49,971 nt of DNA from Isosphaeraceae bacterium (GCA_031291845.1 JARLIH010000510.1:1-49971), one strand, 5' to 3'. Counted from the first letter of the stretch, positions 16,350-26,123 are shown. Numbers and translations: made by a program. Notes: a model not told the origin generated them from the letters alone.

Positions 16350-16956
16350 TCCCGTTCTCCCTGCGCCTCGCGGGGACCATCGACCAGCACCCCTCTCATG
16401 AAGTTACCCCGCCGGGATCGCCGTCGCAACGAAGGATTTGGGAGATGAGGAGAATTTATGAGCCGCGGTTTCCCCCGTCAGCAGTTTTGCGGGCCAAACC
16501 CCTGTGCTCCCGTCGGTATGGTTGGTCGTGTAGACGCTTGCATATGTTGACGTATCATGGGGCGGATTGCCTTCGTTTTCACGCGGAGCGTGGGAACGAG
16601 ATAATTGAGGATAATCTTGTCCTGATGGGTTAATTGGCGGATGCGAGTGCTCGTGGAAGACGCTTCGTGAAGAATCGCGCTGCGGCGTCTGCATTCATCC
16701 TCATCTTGACAGCTTCGTCCATTCCCTCTATCGTCCCGCACGCGACGATTCTTGGGCGTGCGCCCCGAGCGAGCGCTCGGCTTCGGTGCTGCCACATCTT
16801 CCGCCGGCCCGCGGTCCGGCGGTCACCGATTCTCATCTCATCACAGTGTCCGTTGGATGACCGTTCTGCGCCTGCGGTCCGACCAGCCGCTCTTCGCCGT
16901 TGGCCGGGAACGTCGAGACTCCGAGACCGAACCGTTTGGGGGAGGAAACGGCCAGC
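16350..16956. other. Intergenic spacer with REP-like palindrome
   Basis: A 607-bp gap between divergent genes. No supported gene. It holds the palindrome at 16574-16598 and, just before the porin start, GGAGGA at 16941-16946. One minus-strand frame ending at 16404 reads like a protein C-terminus (SSSPKSFVATAIPAG) but has no credible N-terminus. Confidence 0.5.
16574..16598. repeat. REP-like palindrome, copy 1
   Basis: CGTTTTCACGC, GGA, GCGTGGGAACG: 11-bp arms with two imperfect (G-T) positions around a 3-nt loop. It is the same design and almost the same sequence as 22810-22834. Both are intergenic. Confidence 0.7.
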
Positions 16957-18762
16957 ATGCGGCTCGGCGCGGGTTGGAACCGGTCATGGCGGGGCCTGCT
17001 GATCTTCCTCCCACTACCGGTGATGGGGGCCGCACCGGCCGAGGCCCAGGAGGCGAGCCCGCCTTCCAGCGGCCTGAGCGCCACGGCCGCCGCGTCTGCG
17101 CCGGGACCCGGCCTGTCGGTCGAGGAGCGGCTCCAGCGATTAGAAGCGATGAATTCCCAGCTCCTTGAGCAAAACCGGCAGCTTACCCAGCAATTGAAGA
17201 TGGTCACGGACAAGCTCGCCATCGCTCCACCCCGCACGGCCCCGAACGGTTCCGCCGCCGCGTCGGCGCCGTCGACGGGCTCGGCGGCAGGGGGCGGCGA
17301 CCTGATGGCCCCTGCGCTCGGGGGACCGGCCGACCGGAGCGCCGGGCCGGATGCCGACGTCGTGTCGGGCGTCCCCTCGCGCGGCGCCGCCTTCGGCGGC
17401 GGCGACCTCATTTCGTTCGACCCTAACGACCCCGAGGACGCCACGGGCGTCGTGATGAAGGGCCGGTTCGGCAGGCGGTTCATCAACAACGGGCTCTGGT
17501 TCGAGTCGCCGGACAAGGTCTTTCAGTTCCACGTCGGCGGTCGAACCCAGATGGACGCGTCGTTCTTCTCCGCGGGGAACACCGTCCAGTACGGCCCGGA
17601 CGGCATTGGCACGCTCCGCGACGGCGTCGACCCCAGGCGCATGCGCGTCCGGATCGAAGGGGCGATGTGGGAGAACTTGCTCTTCTGCACCGAGTTCGAC
17701 TTCATCAACAGCTCGATCCCGATCGGGACACCAGGTGCGGGGCCGCTGACGAGCGTCTCCAACACCCCGGCGGCCGGCATTCCCGTCCCCCTCGACCTCT
17801 GGGTCACGTTCCGGAACATCCCGTACATCGGCCACGTCCGCATCGGCAACCAAAAGGAACCGATCGGGTTCGAGCGGCTCACGAGTAGCCGCTTCCTCAA
17901 CTTCATGGAGCGGTCGTTCAACCAGGACGCGTTCTATGCGCCGTACGATAACGGGTTCGTCCCCGGCATTTCGACGTTCAGTACCTACGCCGACCGCCGC
18001 GGGACGTACGCCCTTGGTGTTTTCAAGAACGTCACGAACCCCTGGGCCTATGACGTGGGTGGCGGCAACTACAAGGTCACGGGGCGAATCACCGGCCTGC
18101 TCCTCGACGAGGACGAAGGGCGCGAACTGATGCACCTGGGTTTCTCCGCGCGCCAGAGCGGGTACGACAACGGCGAGCAGCGCTTCCGGGTGCGCGGGCC
18201 CGAGCGGGCCGGCCTGAGCTCGATCTGGCCCCTCTACGCCAACACGGGTGTCTTCAACGGCAGCGGCGGCCAGCAGGACATCAACATCGAGTCCGCGAAC
18301 GTCTTCGGCCCCTGGATGGTCAACGCGGAGTACCTCTTTCACTGGTCGCAGGACGCCTACCTCCCCGGCCAACCGGGGGTCGGCACGGTCTTCTACTCGG
18401 GCGGCTACGTGGAGGTCTTGTATTTCCTCACCGGCGAGCACCGTGCCTACATCCGCGAGTCGGGCCTCTACGACCGTGTCATTCCCCGTAAGAATGCGTA
18501 CTGGGTTACCGGCAAGAAAGGCGCTCCCAACGAGTTCGGCCATGGCGCGTGGCAGGTCGGTGTCCGCTACAACTACCTGAACCTCGACGACAAGGGCATT
18601 GACGGCGGGATCCTCAGCGACATCACCGTGGGCCTTAACTGGTACATCAACCCGAACATGAAGTTCCAGTGGAACTATAGCGTCACCGACCGGCATTCGC
18701 CGGGAGGGCAAAGCGACGGTACGATCCAGGGCTTCGGGACGCGATTTGCGCTCGACTATTGA
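16957..18762 (+). CDS. Porin, phosphate-selective OprO/OprP type
   Basis: The 601-aa product has a signal peptide (cleavage near AEAQ, residue 30), a coiled coil at about 53-88 (VEERLQRLEAMNSQLLEQN), a Ala/Gly/Pro linker, and from about residue 165 a beta-barrel region with alternating aromatic strands, ending in FGTRFALDY with a terminal aromatic residue, as expected for an outer-membrane barrel. Motifs such as FRNIPYIGHVRIGNQKEPIGFE and SFNQDAFYAPYDNG fit the planctomycete branch of phosphate-selective porins. The coiled coil may reach the cell wall, as in SLH-less planctomycete porins. Substrate unknown. ATG 16957 has GGAGGA 10 nt upstream. A 58-aa lipoprotein gene follows at 51 bp. Confidence 0.9.
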   Translation: MRLGAGWNRSWRGLLIFLPLPVMGAAPAEAQEASPPSSGLSATAAASAPGPGLSVEERLQRLEAMNSQLLEQNRQLTQQLKMVTDKLAIAPPRTAPNGSAAASAPSTGSAAGGGDLMAPALGGPADRSAGPDADVVSGVPSRGAAFGGGDLISFDPNDPEDATGVVMKGRFGRRFINNGLWFESPDKVFQFHVGGRTQMDASFFSAGNTVQYGPDGIGTLRDGVDPRRMRVRIEGAMWENLLFCTEFDFINSSIPIGTPGAGPLTSVSNTPAAGIPVPLDLWVTFRNIPYIGHVRIGNQKEPIGFERLTSSRFLNFMERSFNQDAFYAPYDNGFVPGISTFSTYADRRGTYALGVFKNVTNPWAYDVGGGNYKVTGRITGLLLDEDEGRELMHLGFSARQSGYDNGEQRFRVRGPERAGLSSIWPLYANTGVFNGSGGQQDINIESANVFGPWMVNAEYLFHWSQDAYLPGQPGVGTVFYSGGYVEVLYFLTGEHRAYIRESGLYDRVIPRKNAYWVTGKKGAPNEFGHGAWQVGVRYNYLNLDDKGIDGGILSDITVGLNWYINPNMKFQWNYSVTDRHSPGGQSDGTIQGFGTRFALDY

Positions 18763-18813
18763 GGCGGCCGGCGGCGGAGCCTGCCTACAAGCGACCCAGA
18801 CACGGAGGCGGCT

Positions 18814-18990
18814 ATGAAACCCTCGCGAATGCTCGTCGTTCCCATCGTTCTGGCGTGCCTTTGGTCGGGGGGGTGTGCGTCGATCCCTCCTCGTGCCGCG
18901 GGATCCGCAAAGGGCCCGAGTGGCCCCCCAGCGAGTGCCGATGAAAGTCACGCCGACCTGGAACGCGAGCTCAGTCTCTATTCCGATTAG
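18814..18990 (+). CDS. Small lipoprotein, 58 aa
   Basis: A short gene that length cut-offs would miss. ATG 18814 is preceded by GGAGG (18804-18808). The product has a basic start (MKPSRM), a hydrophobic core and the lipobox WSGG|C with Cys21, followed by a Pro/Ser/Gly/Ala-rich linker and an acidic helix (ESHADLERELSLYSD). It sits 51 bp after the porin on the same strand, so co-transcription is likely. A tether, barrel plug or assembly helper for the porin is possible (inference). Very short lipoproteins of this build are common after exported-protein genes in planctomycetes. Confidence 0.75.
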   Translation: MKPSRMLVVPIVLACLWSGGCASIPPRAAGSAKGPSGPPASADESHADLERELSLYSD

Positions 18991-19054
18991 ACTGCGGCCC
19001 ATCCCGGCGCGCCACGCAGATCGCGGTATGCGATCGACTCTGCACGGACCCGCT

Positions 19055-19560
19055 TCACGGCGTGATGGGGATCGCGGCGGTGACGGGCCGCTCCACGCGG
19101 ATCGTGCGGCCCCCTTCGCCGGCCAGGCGCAAGTACGAGTCGCTCGGCAGCCCCTCGAGGCCGAGGAAGCGTGCCTTCGTGGGGGCCTGCTCGTGACCTT
19201 GAAGATCGCCGTCGCCTCGTCTACCTCGTCAAACATCGCGATGTACGCCGAATCGACTCCCAGCCGGGCGAGTTCGTGAAACGGCGCCCAGAGGGATGCC
19301 CCCTTCCTGCGCGGAACCGTGGTCGTGCCGGCCGGTTTCTTCCGGAGGTTGTCCTACCCGTATCCCGGGTACACGACCGAGACCCGCTCGACGCTCAGAC
19401 GCCGGCTCTCTCGGATGTCGTCGGCCCGCCAGGCCGTCGATGCGCGGGCGATACCCCGCGAGTCGATCGCCGCGTCGCCGACGTTCCAGGGCATGTAGGC
19501 GTCGAACCGCTTGCCGAACCCATCAGCATCACCAGGAACCGGCTGCTCGCGTTCTTCCGG
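19055..19560 (-). pseudogene. Remnant of GH71/99-like glycosidase (C-terminal part)
   Basis: Read on the minus strand, the segment encodes FDAYMPWNVGDAAID, RRLSVERVSVVYPGYG, a TAG stop (19354-19356), DNLRKKPAG, then GASLWAPFHELARLGVDSAYIAMFDEVDEATAIFK. This matches the conserved C-terminal part of GH71/99-like (endo-mannosidase-type) proteins, where PGYSWxNL is usual, so TAG probably replaces TGG. After IFKVT the frame must shift to continue with RFLGLEGLPSDSYLRLAGEGG and end at the TGA at 19055-19057. The N-terminal two thirds are missing; the neighbouring MFS/spermidine synthase gene begins its 3' end 14 bp away. Nonsense mutation, frameshift and truncation make this a dead gene. Confidence 0.8.
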
Positions 19561-19573
19561 ATCGTTGGCAATA

Positions 19574-22132
19574 TCATCTCCGACCCGCCCGATACAGGGC
19601 CTGCTTCAGAATATCAAGACGCTCCGGCGAGCCGACGAACGTCTGCTCGGGGAAGCGGTAATGTTTGAGGATACTGGCGCGGATCTGCGCACCCATGTGC
19701 GAATTCAACCACATGCCGGCCAGGTACTGGACCCGCAAGTTGCGGTCGGTGTTGGTCTGGGCGCCCTGCAACCACTCCTTCAGCAACGGGGCCTGCCCGG
19801 AGTAGGTGGCGAGCAGGTCGATCCCTTCCCCCGCAAGACCGTCGAGGCCCTCCCCGAACCCCACCTCACGGAGCGACTGCTTCACGAGCTGATGATCCGG
19901 ACGGTCGAGCCGCTGCTGCAACGCGTCGACGTCGATCACGGTCGGCTCGACCTGGCCGAAGAGGACGGCGTCGTAGCCGTCGCCCTGGCGGTCGTTGCTC
20001 CAGAGGATGCCGTTGGGGAAAACCTCGAAGAAGGTGGCGATCACGCTCTTGGTTGTGTCGAGGTTGCTCTCGTAGAAGGGGATCCAGAGGCACACGCTCC
20101 CCCCTGGGTTCAAGTGATCGCGGCACATCCGGTAGTATTCCACCGTATTCAGCGCAGCGCACCCTTTGACCCACGGGTCGATCGGGTCGGAGGTGATGAT
20201 GTCGAACTTCTCACGAGTGGTGCGGAGGAAGTGCCGGCCATCGTCGTAAACCACCTCGACCTGCTTGCCATTGACCGTGTGTGGGTTCTCGCGGGCGATG
20301 CCGTCGACGACGTGGTAGTTCTCGTTGCCGAACATCGGCGTCACGACCGTCGGCACCAGCGGCTCGATGTCGCAGATGACGACGCGTTTGACGTCGGGGT
20401 GCAGAACGAAGGTGCCGGCGGTGATCCCCGCGCCGCAGGCCACGACCAGCACCGACTCGGGCTTCTTGTGCACCAGCGCCGGAAGGTGCCCCAGCATGCG
20501 CTGGAGCTGCATGTCGGCCGTCAGGGTCGACGCCTGGATCTTGCCGGCGCCGTGGAAGTTCCGCACGCCCTGCCGGGTCATGGTCACGGCGACCGAGACG
20601 TTCGTCCCCTCGCCGACGTAGGTGCAAAAGTAGTCCGGGTAGCCGAGCCCGCTGGGGACGTCCTTGACGATGCCGGGGGCCGACCGTGCGAGCCAGCTCG
20701 GTGTGTGCCGGCCGAACGCCACGACGGGCCACTGCACCGGCGTCACGCTCCAGGCGAGCCAGCCGGCCACTCCCAACGCGGCCGCCAGCGCCGCCGCGCC
20801 GCCCAGACGCAACTGCCCGAGTGCCGGTCGGAGCAGGGGCGCCAGGGTCACCAAGGCTGCTGCCGCCGCCAGCCCGATTAGCGCCCGCTCGGCCCCCGCC
20901 GTGCCGATCGCCGGGACCAGCAGCAGGCTGAACGCCAGGGCACCGACGATCGCGCCGACCGTATTGGCCGCGTAAACGCCTCCGACCAGCCGCCCGGGAT
21001 CCTTGCCGCGGGAGGCGACCGCCGCCAAGGCCAGGGGGAAGCTCGCTCCCCACAGGCAAGCCGGCGGTAGGACGGCCCAGAGGCACCGCACCAGGTCGAG
21101 CTGGAATGTGTACCAGGGGCTTTCCGACAGTCCGGGGACGATCGGCCAGTACGGGAGTGACTGCGAGATCATGACCGCGGTCCAGGCGATGGCGCCGGTC
21201 AAGAGCCACTGGCAAGCCCCCAGCGCCACGCGCGCCGACGCGGCCCGACGCGCCAGCGACGCCCCGAGGCCGCTGCCGATCCCCAGGCCGATCAGGAACA
21301 CGGCCAGGATCAACGAGAACGTGTACACAGTGCCGCCGAGTATCAACGAGAGCAGCCGGGTCCAGACCACCTCGGCGCCCAAGGCCGACATCCCGGAGAG
21401 GGCGATCGCCAGGTACACGGCCCAGGCACCCGCCGCGCGCCCCGCGCTCGCGGCCGTTCCGGTTTCAACCGTCGCCTCGTACCGGCCCGGGGTGGCCGCC
21501 AGGACCAAGGCGATCGCGGCTACAGTCACGTTGAGGGCGAAGGCGACGTACGTTGCCACGGCCACGTCGTAGACGCGCAGCAGGTAGAAGCCGGCGAGCA
21601 GGCAGCCGAACACGGCCCCCGCGATATTGCCGCTGTAGAAGAAGCCCAGCCACGACACCCCCTCGGGGCCGCTCTCGACCCAGCGCCCGATCGCCGGCAG
21701 CGTCGCGCCCATCAGCAGCGTGGGCGGCAGTAAGCACACCGTGGCCACGGCCCCGCGCAGCAGCACGCCCGGTGGGCCGAAGCCCGCGTACTGCACGTAC
21801 GCCTGCTCGACATACGGCATGCCGAACAACACCGCGAGCCCGATCGCGCCAATGCCCAGCTCGAGCAGGGCGTAGACCCGCAGAGGATGCCAGCGGTTCG
21901 AGACGACGCGCGGCAGCAGCAGGCTGCCCAGGCACATGCCGCCCATGAACGTCCCCAGCAGCACGCCCAGGGAAACGGCGGTCGAGCCGATCACCAACTG
22001 CAAGAGCTGGAGCCAGACGACCTCATAGATGAGCGCCGCGCAGCCGCTGCCGACGAACAGTACGAACAGCGCGGGTAGCGATCGGCGCGGCGCGGCCAGG
22101 CCGGTCGGTGGAGTCAGGTCGTGTGGGGTCAT
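19574..22132 (-). CDS. Fused MFS transporter / spermidine synthase-like protein
   Basis: The 852-aa product has a long membrane half (residues 20 to about 490, some 12-14 hydrophobic segments; FVGSGCAALIYEVVWLQLL and LSGMSALGAEVVWTRLLSLILGG mark the two bundles) and a soluble C-terminal half with a Rossmann methyltransferase/aminopropyltransferase fold: VLVVACGAGITAG (about 559), VVICDIEP, then YDDGRHFLRT (about 630) and DIITSDPIDPW. Fused MFS/spermidine-synthase-like proteins are common in planctomycetes and myxobacteria; whether they make polyamines is not established. ATG 22132 opens just before the first membrane segment and has GGGAGA 11 nt upstream. A much longer in-frame extension upstream lacks protein-like composition. 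Confidence 0.88.
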   Translation of the reverse strand: MTPHDLTPPTGLAAPRRSLPALFVLFVGSGCAALIYEVVWLQLLQLVIGSTAVSLGVLLGTFMGGMCLGSLLLPRVVSNRWHPLRVYALLELGIGAIGLAVLFGMPYVEQAYVQYAGFGPPGVLLRGAVATVCLLPPTLLMGATLPAIGRWVESGPEGVSWLGFFYSGNIAGAVFGCLLAGFYLLRVYDVAVATYVAFALNVTVAAIALVLAATPGRYEATVETGTAASAGRAAGAWAVYLAIALSGMSALGAEVVWTRLLSLILGGTVYTFSLILAVFLIGLGIGSGLGASLARRAASARVALGACQWLLTGAIAWTAVMISQSLPYWPIVPGLSESPWYTFQLDLVRCLWAVLPPACLWGASFPLALAAVASRGKDPGRLVGGVYAANTVGAIVGALAFSLLLVPAIGTAGAERALIGLAAAAALVTLAPLLRPALGQLRLGGAAALAAALGVAGWLAWSVTPVQWPVVAFGRHTPSWLARSAPGIVKDVPSGLGYPDYFCTYVGEGTNVSVAVTMTRQGVRNFHGAGKIQASTLTADMQLQRMLGHLPALVHKKPESVLVVACGAGITAGTFVLHPDVKRVVICDIEPLVPTVVTPMFGNENYHVVDGIARENPHTVNGKQVEVVYDDGRHFLRTTREKFDIITSDPIDPWVKGCAALNTVEYYRMCRDHLNPGGSVCLWIPFYESNLDTTKSVIATFFEVFPNGILWSNDRQGDGYDAVLFGQVEPTVIDVDALQQRLDRPDHQLVKQSLREVGFGEGLDGLAGEGIDLLATYSGQAPLLKEWLQGAQTNTDRNLRVQYLAGMWLNSHMGAQIRASILKHYRFPEQTFVGSPERLDILKQALYRAGRR

Positions 22133-23219
22133 CGCGCGGGACTGTCTCCCAGAAAGAGGGGCCACGCTTCTCAAGGAGCGCGGCCGGTCGCCGGATTCCA
22201 CGGCCCCCGCGGGTACAGCCGGCAGCGAATCACGACGTTTTCGTGGCGATTCGCGCTGCGCTGACCCGCGCCCTAAACGCACACCTGTCCACCGGGGCCT
22301 TCCGAACGGCCACTCATTAGACCATGTTTGCCCGGAAGTCGGGAGCGATGCCCGCCTTGATGGCGGACGACGTTCCAATAGGCTATCGGGCGAATCGACA
22401 CTCCTCGCTGATCTCCACCCGTCATCCCCCACGCGCAGCCGCGGGCCGTGCCGGCAAGTGGGTGCATGCCTGCGAAGACGTGGGTGGTGAATCCGTCGGT
22501 TTTTGATCGCACCGCAAAGAGAAGTCGAACATTCTCTTCCGTCTTCCGTGCCGCGTGTCGAGAAAAAGCGACCCGAGCAGAAACTCAACCAGCCGAAGCC
22601 GAGCCGCTTCACGGCGAAACTCTGGGCAAAAATCTCTCCATCGAGTGTTTGCGATAAGCCCCCGGAGAGGCACCATTGGCACCGACACAGTGTTTTCTGA
22701 GGCGGATCCGAAGGTAACCCTCCTTCCCGCGCTCCACGTGGGAGCATTCTCTCGGATGCTCCACATCTTATTTTTCCGCGGGAATCGGGCCGCAGGGCGG
22801 CAAAGCAGGCGTTCCCACGCAGAGCGTGGGAACGAAGGGTTCCGCCTAATTTTACACGGCAGCTGTGGAGTGATCATATAGAAATTATCTTACAATACTT
22901 AATTATAAGAGAATTAACGCATTTTTTTTTGATTGTGTTGATGGGTATTGGTACGGCCTACGGCTTCTTTTGCGGTTTTCCCATGCCGTCCCGATCGGAC
23001 CTTGGCCGCCGGGCAAGGACATCCGCTCGTGCCTGGTTGGGCGTCTGCCAGCGTCCGCGGGCTCGTGCATGAATGGCGCCAGCTTGAAGTGTTTGATTTT
23101 TCTTAGAACTTTTTTCTTGCGGTCCGTGGGCTCTTGTTGGCAGGATCTAGGGCACCTCTCCGTCGCTAGTATCCAAGCCATTCCGGCGCCTTTCTTCCCA
23201 GCCCAGGAGGTTCCTCCCC
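22133..23219. other. Intergenic spacer with REP-like palindrome and AT-rich island
   Basis: About 1.09 kb between divergent genes. It carries the palindrome at 22810-22834 and an AT-rich stretch at about 22876-22935 (with TTAATT...AATTAA and a run of ten T) that stands out against the GC-rich background and is a plausible promoter region for the pseudopilin gene at 23220. Open frames crossing the palindrome read RSHAERGNE or FPRSAWERL, a hallmark of spurious translations of this repeat. Confidence 0.6.
22810..22834. repeat. REP-like palindrome, copy 2
   Basis: CGTTCCCACGC (22810-22820), AGA, GCGTGGGAACG (22824-22834): perfect 11-bp arms around a 3-nt loop. The same palindrome, slightly diverged, is at 16574-16598. 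Sequences of this type are dispersed in many bacterial genomes. Confidence 0.8.
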
Positions 23220-24224
23220 ATGCCCGCCGTGCGTCGAGCGTTCACGCTGATCGAGCTGCTGGTCGTGATTGCAATCATTGCCGTTCTCATCGCGTTGCTG
23301 TTGCCTGCTGTCCAGGCGGCGCGCGAGGCTGCCCGCCGCGCCCAATGCGTCAACAACTTGAAGCAGATCGGCCTGGCCATGCACAACTATGTGAGCACCA
23401 ATTCGGCCTTTCCGCCAGCCAAGATCTACTCGGGAAGCTGCACCGGAGCGAACCCGCCGATCGTCGCCGGTGGGGCACCCGGCTACGTGCTCAACACGAC
23501 GGTCTTCACGATGATTCTCGGTTACATGGAACAGACCGCCCTGTATAGCGCGTACAACTTCAGTCAGGCCTCGGCCAATTCCGCGTGGGAAACGCCCAAC
23601 ACGAACTTGCTTGGCAACGCTCTGGCCAATTCCACCGTCGTTGGCACCCTGGTCGCAAGTTACGTTTGCCCCTCGGACCAGGCGGCGCCGATCAATAACA
23701 CCGACCCGACGGGCAACCAGACCGGGCCCTACGCCATGACCAACGCCCGGCGCAGTAACTACCTGGCCGTCGCCGGCGAATACGACGACTACAACTGCCC
23801 GGCCAATACCGGCTGGCCGACCCCGATCTACCAGGGCGTGTTCAACAACGACGTCTCGATCCCGATCTCGTCCATCAAGGACGGCACCAGCAGCACGTTC
23901 CTCGTGGGCGAGTCGAGGCAGTTGCACTGCTCAACCTCGTATGGCCCATACTGGGGTGCGGGCACACACACCTCGACCCACATGCTGATCTACAACGCGA
24001 TTGTTTACCCCGCCAGCGCCATCCAGTTCATGCCCAACTACAAGTACCCGGGTTGCAACGGGCTGCAGTACGCTTGGGGCGCCGGCAGCTACCACCCTGG
24101 TGGCATCAATATGCTCTTCGGGGATGGCACGGTCCGGTTCGTCAAGGACAGCATCAGCCCCGTGGTTTGGGGTAACCTGGCGACGTTCAACGGAGGAGAG
24201 GTGGTCAGCAGCGACGCCTTCTAG
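23220..24224 (+). CDS. DUF1559 family pseudopilin-like protein
   Basis: The 334-aa product starts MPAVRRA then FTLIELLVV, a very short prepilin leader with Ala instead of Gly at -1. Glu +5 and the hydrophobic helix to [27 protein letters not shown] are standard. The C-terminal DUF1559 signature is [21 protein letters not shown]. The middle part has an [15 protein letters not shown] segment and a CPSDQ motif seen in the family. AGGAGG at 23205-23210 gives a strong ribosome binding site. A lipoprotein gene follows 274 bp downstream, a pairing repeated at 47793/49058. Confidence 0.93.
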   Translation: MPAVRRAFTLIELLVVIAIIAVLIALLLPAVQAAREAARRAQCVNNLKQIGLAMHNYVSTNSAFPPAKIYSGSCTGANPPIVAGGAPGYVLNTTVFTMILGYMEQTALYSAYNFSQASANSAWETPNTNLLGNALANSTVVGTLVASYVCPSDQAAPINNTDPTGNQTGPYAMTNARRSNYLAVAGEYDDYNCPANTGWPTPIYQGVFNNDVSIPISSIKDGTSSTFLVGESRQLHCSTSYGPYWGAGTHTSTHMLIYNAIVYPASAIQFMPNYKYPGCNGLQYAWGAGSYHPGGINMLFGDGTVRFVKDSISPVVWGNLATFNGGEVVSSDAF

Positions 24225-24252
24225 CACAGCGCGGGCGACTTGACCGCCGCGG

Positions 24253-24280
24253 GCGAGACACGCGTTCGCGCGCGTCTCGC
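24253..24280 (+). terminator. Strong hairpin after pseudopilin gene
   Basis: GCGAGACACGCG pairs with CGCGCGTCTCGC (one A-C mismatch) around a TTCG tetraloop at 24265-24268. It begins 29 bp after the stop codon. There is no T tract; it may terminate, attenuate or protect the 3' end of the pseudopilin mRNA before the lipoprotein gene. Confidence 0.55.
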
Positions 24281-24498
24281 GTGCCCCGGGGAAGTTCGGA
24301 ATCCCTTCAGGGTCGCTTCCTGGGTCGGCGCGGCGTTGCGCCTCGTCACGCACCCCGCCGGCATGCGTGCACCGAGAGAACGTCACCGGCTGGCGCGGTT
24401 CGAGCCTTCGCTCGAATCGGCTTTTGCCACCGCCGTTGAGACGGAACCACCGCTTCCCTGTCTACAACCAAACTCACATGTCAGGAGCTGAGAACTTA

Positions 24499-24993
24499 AT
24501 GCGCTGGCACTTTCCATCGCTGATGCTGGTCGTCATGTCGACGCTGACGGGCTGTAGCGGCGGCCCCGCACTGATTCCGGTCACCGGCACCGTCACGCTC
24601 AACGGTAAGCCCCTGGAAGGGGCGACCGTGACGTTCATGCCGGACACGAGCAACGGCGCTCAGACCCCCGGAATGGACACATCCGGACCGAGCGGCAACT
24701 ACAAGATTATGTCGAACCAACGCTCCGGCGTGGCCGTTGGAAAGTATCGCGTCGTCGTGACGAAACTGGCAATCCTGACGAACCCGAAGGCGGCCTCCCT
24801 TCCCGACGAAATCAAGAACGACCCGATCCAGGCGGCGCAGGCCCTCGGGCTCGATACTCCGACCGCGGCGCAAAAAAAGAAGCTGACGATCGACGAACGA
24901 GTGGAAGGCGAGTTCACGGCCGAAGTGACACCGGAGCATCACGAATTCGACTTCGACGTCAAAGGCCGTGTCGCGAAAAAAGAGGGTTCATGA
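24499..24993 (+). CDS. Lipoprotein with carboxypeptidase-regulatory-like domain
   Basis: The 164-aa product has a lipoprotein signal (MRWHFPSLMLVVMSTLTG|C, Cys18) and then a single beta-sandwich: PVTGTVTLNGKPLEGATVTFMPD and later GVAVGKYRVVVTK, the pattern of transthyretin-like/carboxypeptidase-regulatory domains. The C-terminal third is a charged alpha/beta tail (EFTAEVTPEHHEFDFDVKG). Such lipoproteins often follow DUF1559 genes in planctomycetes and may be envelope partners of those proteins. AGGAG at 24483-24487 lies 11 nt before ATG 24499; an in-frame ATG at 24478 would add seven residues but lies upstream of that site. Confidence 0.87.
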   Translation: MRWHFPSLMLVVMSTLTGCSGGPALIPVTGTVTLNGKPLEGATVTFMPDTSNGAQTPGMDTSGPSGNYKIMSNQRSGVAVGKYRVVVTKLAILTNPKAASLPDEIKNDPIQAAQALGLDTPTAAQKKKLTIDERVEGEFTAEVTPEHHEFDFDVKGRVAKKEGS

Positions 24994-25548
24994 GGCGGAG
25001 CCGAACCGCAATCCTGTGAACGGATCACCCGCTCGCCCCGTTGGCCGTCTTTGCCTCGAACGGCGACTACGCCCTCTGCGCGCCGTCCGCCCGGGGCGCG
25101 CCGGCAGCGCTTGGTTAGGGTCAGATTCTTTCCAACGAGATCGACGCCAACCACCCATGCCAGGGACAGCGCGCAACCCAACCGAGAACCGCTAAGGTTC
25201 GTTTGATGAGTTCGGTTGCGGCGCGGCGGTTCAGGCCGACGTGATAAACGTCGGCTGATCGCGCTCTTCCTCGGTCCCGGGGCGTCGAGGATCGGTTGCC
25301 GCCTCGAAAAGCGGCGATCGGACGTCCCGTGCGCGCCAAGACCAAAAACCGATCGGACGCCCTCGTGACCAGGAACGCGGGCGTTCCCTCGTCCATCCCC
25401 CTCCCCATGTGAGTGAGTGAATTTGGCAGTTAAACAGGCGTTATTTAATAGATGCCGTTTGATGAAAGTGTATCAGCGATTTTTGTCGTGCGAATGTCGA
25501 TATAGTTCCGAAACGCTTGGTTTGTCGCGAAGCTGGGGCATTCCTTTC
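24994..25548. other. Intergenic spacer, no supported gene
   Basis: No domain or signal peptide is visible in any frame. The segment 25409-25515 is AT-richer than its surroundings and could contain a promoter for the possible small gene at 25549. Confidence 0.5.
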
Positions 25549-25872
25549 ATGCGCACGCGATTAATGCTCAGCATCGGGAGCTCGAAGAGTTCCCTCCCTG
25601 CGGCCGCGCGAACGGACTTGGGGCCGAGGCGCCTTGCGCCGCCGCGTTCTTGGGACGGGTGCGCTCTGTTCGCGTTGCTGCTGCGCGCGGGCCCGGGTTG
25701 CGTTGACGATAACGGAGGAGTCGACGTCGCCGCGCCGAAGAAGATCGCCCAACCGAGTGGGATCGGGCCGGGTTCCTCGCTACCTTCAGGCTCCTCAGCC
25801 ACAAACACCAAGACAAAGACGAAAAGGCCACCACCCACAAACGACCTCGTCAAAGGCGGCCGTCGCCGCTAG
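25549..25872 (+). CDS. Possible small lipoprotein (doubtful)
   Basis: A frame of 107 codons from ATG 25549. Its middle reads CALFALLLRAGPG|CVDDNGGVDV, which looks like a lipoprotein signal and lipobox, followed by a Pro/Ser/Lys-rich tail ending in KRPPPTNDLVKGGRRR. The first 40 residues are not typical for a signal peptide, so the true start may be an internal TTG at 25618. Small lipoproteins with basic Pro-rich tails occur elsewhere in this window (49058). No homologue is recognised; it may be a chance frame. Confidence 0.3.
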   Translation: MRTRLMLSIGSSKSSLPAAARTDLGPRRLAPPRSWDGCALFALLLRAGPGCVDDNGGVDVAAPKKIAQPSGIGPGSSLPSGSSATNTKTKTKRPPPTNDLVKGGRRR

Positions 25873-26123
25873 ACTGCCGTCGCGTCGCGTCGCGGCGGCG
25901 AAGCCGGAGTCACGGACGAAGGAACTGGGTCTCGGCGCCAAGAATTCGACGCGAAAGGGAAACAGAAGGACGGACTCAGCGAGAAAACGCGCTGTGTCCC
26001 TTTTTGTTTCCCGGTCCGGACACGCGTTCGAGCGACGTGGGGAGGAAAGCCGTTTCCATTTTGGGTTCGTGCTGATAGTCTGCTCCCCCGAGGCATTGCG
26101 ATCCGCGGCCGAAGGACGTTTCG

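Noticed and set aside
17140-19236. 698-codon minus-strand frame across the porin
   Set aside because: Antisense shadow of the porin gene; only its first part (from about 19236) overlaps the true glycosidase remnant, which is described separately.
22422-22877. Minus-strand frame reading SFPRSAWERLL
   Set aside because: This peptide is the translation of the REP-like palindrome at 22810-22834 and is a known type of spurious call.
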